A stretch of DNA of 10,075 bases from assembly GCA_023445955.1 (NCBI GenBank), contig JAEXJH010000695.1, positions 1 to 10,075 of the forward strand. Direction: 5' to 3'. This DNA comes from Pseudomonadota bacterium. Its GTDB lineage: Bacteria > Pseudomonadota > Alphaproteobacteria > Caulobacterales > Caulobacteraceae. This document shows, in pieces, positions 1 through 5,529 of the stretch. Both the position numbers and the translations under genes were made by a program. Position 1 is the stretch's first letter, and each line of letters starts with the position of its first letter. Under the pieces are notes generated by a model. The model ran no database searches. It was not told the DNA's origin and was given only the letters and a program-made list of their open reading frames with translations.

Positions 1-1173
1 GGCAGGAGGGGCGTCCAGGGCCTCGGCGTAGGTGTTGACCACTTCGTCGAGAATCTCGGTCCAGCGATAGGCGGCGCTGCGTTCGAGGGCTTCGGCGCCC
101 AGGCGGAGCCGTTCCTCGTGATCGACGATCAGGCTCGCCAGAGCCTCTGCATAGGCCGCGGGCTGGTCCTCGCAGAGGAGGGCGTTCTGGCCGTGGCGCA
201 GCAGCGCGCGGGTGTTGGGCGCATCGGCGCACACCATCGCCAGGCCCGAGGCCATCGCCTCCAGATTGACGTTGCCGAAGGTCTCGGTGGTGCTGGGATT
301 GAGAAAGATGTCGCCGCTGGCCAGGGCCATGGCCAGAGACTCGCCCGTCAGGAAGCCGGTGAAGACCGCCGAGGGCATCCGTTCCTGGAACCAGGCGCGG
401 CCGGGGCCGTCGCCGATCACGACGACCTGCGGAGCGCGGCCTGCGGCTTCCAGGCGTCCGATGGTCTCGACGAAGGCCGCCAGGCCCTTTTCCATGACGA
501 TCCGTCCCAGGAAGACGATCACCGGGCGATCGGGATCAAGGCCCTGGCTCAGCCGCCAGGCTTCGCTGCGTCGGCCAGGGTTGAAGAGTTCGGGATCGAC
601 GCCCCGCGCCCAGGTTCGGACGCGGGTCGACGGGTTCTGCGCGCGAAGCTCGTCGCCGATCGCCTCGGTCGGCGCCAGGACGTAGTCGCATGCGCCGTAG
701 AACTTCCAAAGCTGGCGGCGGACCATCGGACGCAGCCGGCCTAGCCCGTAATAGTCCAGATAGGTGTCGAACAACGTGTGCAGGCTGGCGACCACGGGCA
801 CATTCAGGGTGCGGCCGAACTTCAGCGCGGCCGAACCCAGAAGGTCGGGCGCGGACAGGTGGATGAGATCGGGCTTGAACGCTGCGACATCACGTCGCAG
901 CGCCCGCGGCAGGCCCAGGGCCAGGCGGTAGTCACGCCGGAAGGGAATCTTCACCGAAGGCACCGAGATCAGCTCGCCCATCGGCTCGAACGCGGGGTTC
1001 GGTCCGGTCGGGGAATAGACCCGCACCTGCGCGCCCAACGTGCTCTGCAGGTGGCCAACCAGCCTGTTCAGCGACTTGTTCGCGCCGTCGAGGGTGTAGT
1101 TGTAGTTCCCCGAAAACAAGGCAATCCGCATCGGGCGCACACCATCGGTGTGCGTCATCGCCTTCATGTCCAT
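1..1173 (-). CDS. GT4-family (GT-B) glycosyltransferase, 3' end outside the window
   Basis: Reading leftwards from the ATG at 1173-1171, 391 codons stay open to the window edge, so the C-terminus is missing, probably by only a little since the family is usually about 380-420 residues. The start is set by a strong ribosome-binding site complementary to TCCTTCC at 1179-1185, five bases from the ATG. The N-terminal Rossmann half begins around residue 15 (MRIALFSGNYNY), with a glycine-containing acceptor loop (TLDGANKS, 28-35) and an LHT motif at 131-133. The C-terminal nucleotide-sugar half has GRIVMEKG (223-230, with K229), VIGDGPG (252-258) and the EX7E motif of retaining GT4 enzymes (E297...E305 around TFGNVNLE). 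No signal peptide or membrane segment is visible, so it should act on the cytoplasmic membrane face. It resembles the MgtA/SQD2-like lipid glycosyltransferases, which use GDP-mannose or UDP-sugars on lipid acceptors. The divergent operon with a second GT4 supports a glycolipid role. Donor and acceptor cannot be read from the sequence. Confidence 0.93.
   Translation of the reverse strand, partial: MDMKAMTHTDGVRPMRIALFSGNYNYTLDGANKSLNRLVGHLQSTLGAQVRVYSPTGPNPAFEPMGELISVPSVKIPFRRDYRLALGLPRALRRDVAAFKPDLIHLSAPDLLGSAALKFGRTLNVPVVASLHTLFDTYLDYYGLGRLRPMVRRQLWKFYGACDYVLAPTEAIGDELRAQNPSTRVRTWARGVDPELFNPGRRSEAWRLSQGLDPDRPVIVFLGRIVMEKGLAAFVETIGRLEAAGRAPQVVVIGDGPGRAWFQERMPSAVFTGFLTGESLAMALASGDIFLNPSTTETFGNVNLEAMASGLAMVCADAPNTRALLRHGQNALLCEDQPAAYAEALASLIVDHEERLRLGAEALERSAAYRWTEILDEVVNTYAEALDAPPA
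1136..1154 (-). promoter_or_regulatory. Perfect 8-bp hairpin just inside the start of the minus-strand glycosyltransferase
   Basis: The arms CGCACACC (1136-1143) and GGTGTGCG (1147-1154) are exact reverse complements around a 3-base loop. In the minus-strand mRNA the hairpin spans roughly codons 7-13, before the conserved protein core that starts near codon 15. Its position 17 bases after the AUG's last base could influence ribosome loading or mRNA stability. A regulatory role is inference; it may simply be G/C-rich chance. Confidence 0.3.
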
Positions 1174-1358
1174 GATTGTCCTTCCACGTGCTCGCCCCGG
1201 CCCCCCGGCCACTAACGACGACGCCCTAGCCCCACCACCACACGGAATCTCGAATTCGATGAGACCTACACTGCGTCACATCGTCTTTTTGTGAAGGTGA
1301 GCCGCATGACCGTCATGGTGATGGTCTAGCGGTGACTCGGGGCTTTGCGAGAATCGTA
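1174..1358. other. Divergent intergenic region between the two glycosyltransferase genes
   Basis: This region must hold the promoters for the leftward and rightward transcripts. What can be seen is a leftward ribosome-binding site (1179-1185), a C-rich tract (about 1194-1210), a 10-base palindrome TCGAATTCGA (1250-1259), a T5 run (1286-1290) and a rightward Shine-Dalgarno-like AAGGTGA (1294-1300) in front of a seven-codon open frame. I could not identify a convincing -35/-10 pair on either strand. The palindrome may be an operator, but there is no second copy here to support that. Confidence 0.5.
1306..1329 (+). CDS. Possible 7-residue leader ORF upstream of the second glycosyltransferase
   Basis: ATG at 1306 opens a frame encoding MTVMVMV and stops at TAG 1327-1329. 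A good Shine-Dalgarno match (AAGGTGA, 1294-1300) sits five bases before the ATG, better than anything before either candidate start of the next gene. The stop lies two bases before the GTG at 1332, which is in the glycosyltransferase frame, so termination and reinitiation are conceivable. Nothing else supports translation, and it may be fortuitous. Confidence 0.2.
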   Translation: MTVMVMV

Positions 1359-2576
1359 ATGCGGGTAGTGGATGTCGCCGAATTCTATTCGCCCACCGGC
1401 GGGGGCGTGCGGACCTATATCGATCGCAAATTCGAGGCCGCGGCCCAGCTGGGCCACGAGCTTTTCGTCATCGCTCCGGGTCCGGAAGACGGATTCGAGC
1501 CGCGCGGCGCGGGTGGCGTCATCCAGGTCAAAACGCCGCGCCTGCCGTTCGACGCCAATTATCACATGTTCTGGGACGCCGATCCGGTGCATCGGCATCT
1601 CGACGTCCTGGCTCCCGACCTGGTCGAAGCCTCTTCGCCTTGGCGGGGCGCCTGGATCGTCGCCAGCTGGGCCGGAACCGCGCCGCGCGCCATGTTCATG
1701 CACGCCGATCCCGTGGCTTCCTACCCGCAACGCTGGCTGGCGCCGTTCGCCAGTCCCGAGCGAATCGATCAGCTGTTCGAATGGTTCTGGCGATATCTGC
1801 GCGGGCTGACGCGACACTACGCCTCCGTCGTGACCGGCGGGTGCTGGCTCGCGCAGCGCTTCGAGGACCAGGGCGTGAAGGCGGTAAAGAGCGTGCCGCT
1901 GGGCATCGACCGGAATTCATTTTCCCCGACCTTGCGCGACGAACGCCTGAGGTCGGAGCTGCTCAAGGCCTGCGCCTGCCCCGATGACGCCAAGCTGGCG
2001 CTGGCCGTGGGCCGTTTCCATCCGGAAAAGCGCTGGCCGATGGTGATTGAGGCCGTAAGCAAGGCCCGCGACAGCAGCCCGATCGGCCTCGTCGTGGTCG
2101 GCGACGGCATCGACCGCACCCGCGTGCTGCGCGCGGCCGCCGGGAAGGCGCATGTCCACCTGATCCCGCCGATCCGCGAGCGCGGTCCGCTGGCCGCGCT
2201 CCTGGCCAGCGCCGATGTCCTGGTGCACGGCTGCGACTCGGAGACCTTCGGCCTGCTGCCGGCCGAGGCGATGGCCAGCGGCCTGCCTCTGGTGGGGCCG
2301 GATCGCGGCGGTTTCGCCGACCTGGCCCAGCCGTCGACCGCGGAAGTCTATCGCTCGGGCGACACCGAAGCGGCGGCGGCGGCCATCCGTCGACTGTTCG
2401 CGCGCGATCCGGACGCGCTGAAGGCCGCGGCGGTCGAGGCGGCGGCCGGAGTCCGGTGCGATGCCGACCACTTCTCGGGGCTGTTCGATCACTACCAGGG
2501 CGTCGCGGACAAGGCGCGGTCGTTCCAGGCGCGGCCGGCGCTCCAGCCGTTCCGCGCAATCGGCGTCAGGGCATGA
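1359..2576 (+). CDS. GT4-family (GT-B) glycosyltransferase
   Basis: Predicted 405-residue cytoplasmic glycosyltransferase of the retaining GT4 family. The N-terminal domain opens with VDVAEFYSPTGGGVRTYID, the standard glycine-rich acceptor loop (GGG 14-16), and contains HADP (115-118), typical of lipid-linked mannosyl/glucosyl transferases. The C-terminal donor domain shows GRFHPEKR (218-225, K224), VVGDG (246-250) and an EX7E motif (E295...E303 around TFGLLPAE), followed by AMASGLPLVGPDRGG. I chose the ATG at 1359 because the family start falls just before the VAEFY strand and a weak GAGAA lies five bases upstream. A GTG at 1332 would add nine residues and cannot be excluded. It overlaps the next gene by four bases (ATGA), indicating translational coupling. 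It is distinct in sequence from the minus-strand GT4, so the two probably add different sugars or act in sequence. The substrate is not determinable here. Confidence 0.93.
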   Translation: MRVVDVAEFYSPTGGGVRTYIDRKFEAAAQLGHELFVIAPGPEDGFEPRGAGGVIQVKTPRLPFDANYHMFWDADPVHRHLDVLAPDLVEASSPWRGAWIVASWAGTAPRAMFMHADPVASYPQRWLAPFASPERIDQLFEWFWRYLRGLTRHYASVVTGGCWLAQRFEDQGVKAVKSVPLGIDRNSFSPTLRDERLRSELLKACACPDDAKLALAVGRFHPEKRWPMVIEAVSKARDSSPIGLVVVGDGIDRTRVLRAAAGKAHVHLIPPIRERGPLAALLASADVLVHGCDSETFGLLPAEAMASGLPLVGPDRGGFADLAQPSTAEVYRSGDTEAAAAAIRRLFARDPDALKAAAVEAAAGVRCDADHFSGLFDHYQGVADKARSFQARPALQPFRAIGVRA

Positions 2577-3529
2577 TGCGCGTGACGGAAGCCAACACCG
2601 CGCCTGTCGCCAAACCGGGCAAGACCTCACCTTGGTGGAGCGTGCTCGGCGGCGTGCTGTCGCTCGGCCTAGTCGCCACGATCGTTCTGCAGCTGGGCGG
2701 CGCGACCTCGGACGTCCTGAGGACGATCAGCCAACTGCCGCCGCTGGTCTGGCCCGCCATGGTGCTGCTCTACCTGGTGCAGCCGGTATTCGACTTCGCG
2801 CTCTTCCGGCGGCTGTGGAACGTGCCCCTGGCGGGTTTTGAGGCCTTGTTGCGCAAGACCGTGATCAACGAGGTCGTGCTGGGCTACAGCGGCGAGGCCT
2901 ATCTCTACGTCTGGGCGCGCCGCTCGGTCGGCGGCGTCGTCGCCCCCTTTGCCGCCATCAAGGACGTCAACATCATCTCGGGCCTGCTGGGCAACCTGCT
3001 GACCCTGGCCCTAGCGGCGATCAGCGCCACGCAGCTGCGCGACCTCGACTTCGTCCAGCGGGTTGGGCCGGCCCTGTGGTCGGGGCTCATCCCGGTGGCG
3101 ATCTCGATCGGCCTCCTGGTTTTCGGACGGCAGGTGTTTTCGCTGCGCCTGTCCCAGCTGATCTATGTCGGCGTCGTCCACGGGCTGCGCCTGATCATGG
3201 CGACCACGCTGCTGGTGCTGATCTGGCGCCTGGCGCTGCCGGGTGTCGCGCCCGGCCTGTGGCTGGTGCTGCTGGCTATCCGCTATCTTGTCTCGCGCAT
3301 CCCGTTGATTTCCAACAAGGATCTGCTGTTCAGCAACCTCATGCTGCTGCTGCTTGGCGCGCATTCATCTGTCGCCGTGCTGCTGGCGGCGCTGGCGTTG
3401 GTGACGCTGGGCCTGCACCTGACCGTCATCGTCGGGCTTGGCGCGATCGACCTGATCCGAGGTCTGTGGCGCGCCTCGGCGCCGCGCGGGCCGATCGTGG
3501 CGACCGAAGCCGGCGGCGTTCGTGAATAG
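2573..3529 (+). CDS. Polytopic inner-membrane protein, MprF/UPF0104 flippase-like
   Basis: A 318-residue hydrophobic protein with roughly seven or eight membrane segments (about 22-41, 56-75, 127-150, 168-187, 195-217, 224-243, 262-279 and 283-306). The start is the ATG at 2573, overlapping the previous stop as ATGA; longer upstream readings lie inside the glycosyltransferase and lack membrane character. The pattern of helices with short polar turns such as VINEVVLGYSGEAYLY (about 95-110) and RIPLISNKDLLFSNL (about 244-258) resembles the transmembrane domain of lysylphosphatidylglycerol synthases and the UPF0104/AglD group, which move or accommodate lipids. The match is to the general fold only, and no catalytic aminoacyl-transferase domain is attached. 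Between a glycosyltransferase and a sphingolipid-enzyme-like propeller, a plausible role is flipping or presenting the glycolipid product. Length and context fit an integral membrane partner; function is inferred. Confidence 0.75.
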   Translation: MMRVTEANTAPVAKPGKTSPWWSVLGGVLSLGLVATIVLQLGGATSDVLRTISQLPPLVWPAMVLLYLVQPVFDFALFRRLWNVPLAGFEALLRKTVINEVVLGYSGEAYLYVWARRSVGGVVAPFAAIKDVNIISGLLGNLLTLALAAISATQLRDLDFVQRVGPALWSGLIPVAISIGLLVFGRQVFSLRLSQLIYVGVVHGLRLIMATTLLVLIWRLALPGVAPGLWLVLLAIRYLVSRIPLISNKDLLFSNLMLLLLGAHSSVAVLLAALALVTLGLHLTVIVGLGAIDLIRGLWRASAPRGPIVATEAGGVRE

Positions 3530-4391
3530 CTGGACGGTGCGCATACCCGGCCGGGACATCTGGCGGGTCGGCCTGGTCGAGGCCCCGATCGCCGACATCG
3601 GTCGACGCGGCGTCCTGCCGACCGATCGCGTCCACTGGCTGCCCGAGGAAGGCCCCCTGAAGTTCCTGGCCGATCCGTTCGGTTTTTGGCGCGACGGGCG
3701 CCTGCACCTGTTCGTCGAGGCCTACGACTACCGGACCCGCCACGGCGTCATCGAGGTCATCGAGCTGGACGAGGGCTTTGCGCCTGTCCGGCGCTCGGTG
3801 GTCCTGCGCGAGCCCTGGCATCTGTCCTACCCGCAGGTGTTCGAGGCCGACGGCGAGATCTGGATGCTGCCGGAAGCCTATCGCTCCGGCGCGCTGACGC
3901 TGTATCGCGCGGCGGACTTCCCCAGGGTCTGGGAGCCGGTCGTTCGCCTGGAGCTGGACACCCCGGCCATCGACGCCACGCCGTTCTTCCATGACGGCCT
4001 GTGGTGGCTGGCCTATTCGCCGAAGGGACCCCAGCGGTGGAAGCAGGGGCGGCTGCACCTGGCCTTCGCCGAACGCTTGACGGGACCTTGGCGCGTTCAT
4101 CCTGGCAACCCGGTCCGCAACGATCTGGCGTCGAGCCGACCCGGCGGCACGGTCTGGATCGAGCACGGCCTGCCACGCCTTCCGGTGCAGGACTGCACGC
4201 AGACCTACGGCGGCGGCATCAGGCTGCTGACGATGCTGAAGCTCGACGCCGAACGGTTTGAAGCCGAGGCCTCCGCGCCGTTGGACCTACCGTCTGGTGC
4301 GGCGCCCTACACGCACGGAATGCACACGCTATCGGCCTGTGGCCCCGTCACCCTGTTCGACGTCAAGCGCATCGACCGCTCGCTCTGGTGA
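3522..4391 (+). CDS. Standalone propeller protein resembling the GINT1 N-terminal domain (GH43-like fold)
   Basis: A 289-residue protein starting at GTG 3522, eight bases inside the previous gene, so probably translated by coupling; no Shine-Dalgarno is evident. Repeated short blades carry LADPFGF (49-55), FVEAYDY (64-70), WHLSYPQVFE (99-108), WMLPEAYRSGALTLYRA (114-130), IDATPFFHDGLWWLAYS (150-166), RPGG (206-209), QDC (223-225) and HGMHTL (265-270). This is the pattern of the N-terminal domain of plant glucosamine inositolphosphorylceramide transferase 1, a five-bladed GH43-like propeller, from my memory of the family. The plant enzyme's C-terminal GT64 catalytic domain is absent and there is no signal peptide. 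D51, E118 and D151 sit where propeller hydrolases keep acidic residues, but activity is unproven. It could be a sugar-binding accessory, a hydrolase or a transferase. Last gene of the glycolipid-type operon. The family resemblance is good; the function is unknown. Confidence 0.75.
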   Translation: MNSWTVRIPGRDIWRVGLVEAPIADIGRRGVLPTDRVHWLPEEGPLKFLADPFGFWRDGRLHLFVEAYDYRTRHGVIEVIELDEGFAPVRRSVVLREPWHLSYPQVFEADGEIWMLPEAYRSGALTLYRAADFPRVWEPVVRLELDTPAIDATPFFHDGLWWLAYSPKGPQRWKQGRLHLAFAERLTGPWRVHPGNPVRNDLASSRPGGTVWIEHGLPRLPVQDCTQTYGGGIRLLTMLKLDAERFEAEASAPLDLPSGAAPYTHGMHTLSACGPVTLFDVKRIDRSLW

Positions 4392-4410
4392 CGGCGCGCG
4401 GCCCAAGATC

Positions 4411-4438
4411 GATTGGGAATTGGTAATCTCGCAGCCAT
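4411..4438. promoter_or_regulatory. Putative response-regulator operator, copy 1 (PepSY/two-component operon)
   Basis: The core GATTGGGAATTGGTAATC (4411-4428) has the form GATT-n3-AATT-n3-AATC, an imperfect palindrome, and is followed by TCGCAGCCAT. The element matches 25 of 28 bases of the copy at 6847-6874 with no gaps. It begins 19 bases after the stop of the propeller gene and ends 77 bases before the PepSY start. OmpR-family regulators of metal/RND systems (for example CusR) bind short palindromes like this. Placement ahead of the gene set that encodes the regulator suggests autoregulation. Confidence 0.7.
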
Positions 4439-4478
4439 CATAGGCGAAGACGGGCCGGCGCATCCTGGGACACAGGTC

Positions 4479-4495
4479 GGGATCCCCCGGATCCC
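4479..4495 (+). promoter_or_regulatory. Perfect 7-bp hairpin in the leader of the PepSY operon
   Basis: GGGATCC (4479-4485) and GGATCCC (4489-4495) are exact reverse complements around a CCC loop, followed by TCTTTC and then the ribosome-binding site AAGGAAG (4502-4508). It could act as a weak terminator for the upstream glycolipid operon, as an attenuator, or as a 5' stabilising stem. The T-tract is too short for a confident intrinsic terminator. Confidence 0.4.
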
Positions 4496-4515
4496 TCTTT
4501 CAAGGAAGCCGTCCC

Positions 4516-4824
4516 ATGAAGAAGCTGATCATCGCCGCGGCCCTCATCGTCGCCGCCACCCCGGTCCTGGCCCAGACCGCCAAGACCTTCACCGGTCACG
4601 AGCTGGCCAAGTCGGCCAAGGTCTCGCTCGAGCAGGCCGAAGCGATCGCGCTGAAGGCCCGTCCCGGCACGGTCAAGGATCGTGAGCTGGAAAAGGAAAA
4701 GGGCGGCAGCGGTCTGCGCTACACCTTCGATCTCGTCGGAGCCGACGGCAAGAAGTACGAAGTCGGTGTCGACGCCGCCGACGGCAAGGTGCTGGAGAAC
4801 GGTCTCGACAACGACAAGGACTAA
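4516..4824 (+). CDS. Small secreted PepSY-domain protein
   Basis: A 102-residue protein with a clear Sec signal peptide: KK at residues 3-4, a hydrophobic stretch to about 17, and VLAQ with likely cleavage after A19. The mature part matches a single PepSY domain: a helix with SLEQAEAIALKARPG (about 37-51), then two strands, GLRYTFDLVGADGKKYEVGVDAADGKVLE (about 66-94). The start is set by AAGGAAG (4502-4508), seven bases before the ATG. PepSY domains are periplasmic or extracellular regulators or inhibitors, and small PepSY proteins often precede two-component genes in proteobacteria. The next gene, a response regulator, begins 27 bases downstream, so this is likely the first gene of a three-gene operon under operator copy 1. 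A likely job is modulating the kinase's periplasmic domain. It contains one His, no Cys, and no Met after the signal, so it is not an obvious metal-binding protein. Confidence 0.88.
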   Translation: MKKLIIAAALIVAATPVLAQTAKTFTGHELAKSAKVSLEQAEAIALKARPGTVKDRELEKEKGGSGLRYTFDLVGADGKKYEVGVDAADGKVLENGLDNDKD

Positions 4825-4851
4825 GCGGTCCGTTCGGAGCACGATGACGGC

Positions 4852-5529
4852 ATGAAGATTCTGCTGGTCGAGGACGACAAGGAAGCGGCGGCCTATCTGC
4901 GGCGCGCCTTGTCCGAAGCCGGTCACACCCTGGACCACGCGGCCGCCGGTCGCGAGGGCCTGATGCTGGCCGCCGGCGAATCCTATGACGTCATCGTGCT
5001 GGACCGCATGCTGCCCCAGTTGGATGGTCTGGCCATCTTGCGCACGATCCGCTCGGCCGGGGTGAAGACGCCCGTGCTGCTGCTGACCGCGCTGGGCGGC
5101 ATCGACGATCGCGTGGAAGGTCTGGAGGCGGGCGGCGACGACTATCTGGTCAAGCCGTTCGCCTTCGCCGAATTCCTGGCCCGGGTGAACGCCCTGGCGC
5201 GCCGTCCGCCGCCACAGGAGGTGGTCTCGGCCCTTCAGGTCGCCGACCTGCGCCTGGACCTGCTCAAGCGCTCGGTCACGCGCGCCGGCCAGCGCATCGA
5301 CCTGCAGCCGCGCGAGTTCCAGCTCCTGGAATACCTGATGCGCAACGCCGGTCGGGTCGTCACCCGCACCATGCTGCTGGAGAGCATCTGGGAGTTCCAC
5401 TTCGACCCCAAGACCAACATCGTCGAGACCCACATGAGCCGGCTGCGCGGCAAGGTCGATCGTGGTCAGCCGCAGGAGCTGATCCACACGGTGCGCGGCG
5501 CCGGCTATTGCCTGCGTGAGCCCGACTAG
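4852..5529 (+). CDS. OmpR/PhoB-family response regulator
   Basis: A 225-residue two-domain regulator of normal family length. The receiver domain (1-115) has the acidic pocket E7-D8-D9, phosphoacceptor D51 (VIVLDRMLP), T79 and K101 (LVKPF), so it should be phosphorylated normally. A winged-helix DNA-binding domain follows (about 126-222), with REFQLLEYLMRNAGRVVTR and the recognition-helix region NIVETHMSRLRGKVD, ending VRGAGYCL. This is the subgroup that includes CusR, CopR, PmrA and QseB. The ribosome-binding site is weak, so translation may depend on the PepSY gene upstream. The kinase GTG directly follows the stop codon with no spacer. It is the prime candidate to bind the two matched elements at 4411 and 6847. 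The family call is certain; the target sites are inferred from position. Confidence 0.96.
   Translation: MKILLVEDDKEAAAYLRRALSEAGHTLDHAAAGREGLMLAAGESYDVIVLDRMLPQLDGLAILRTIRSAGVKTPVLLLTALGGIDDRVEGLEAGGDDYLVKPFAFAEFLARVNALARRPPPQEVVSALQVADLRLDLLKRSVTRAGQRIDLQPREFQLLEYLMRNAGRVVTRTMLLESIWEFHFDPKTNIVETHMSRLRGKVDRGQPQELIHTVRGAGYCLREPD

Noticed and set aside
118..1215. Several plus-strand open frames (118-744, 212-685, 778-1215) at the left edge.
   Set aside because: They are shadows of the minus-strand glycosyltransferase, whose frame shows the EX7E motif and a strong ribosome-binding site.
1250..1259. The palindrome TCGAATTCGA as a third copy of the operator.
   Set aside because: It shares only the central GAATTC with copy 2 and lacks the GATT/AATC arms and the GCAGCCAT tail.
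1270..1300. A possible Pho box near GCGTCAC in the divergent intergenic region, attractive because of phosphate-starvation glycolipids.
   Set aside because: No second heptamer at the required 11-base spacing is present, so it does not meet the PhoB-site pattern.
2456..2572. A 39-residue N-terminal extension of the membrane protein from the GTG at 2456.
   Set aside because: It lies within the upstream glycosyltransferase, is Arg/Pro-rich and non-conserved in appearance; the ATGA overlap at 2573 gives a normal start.
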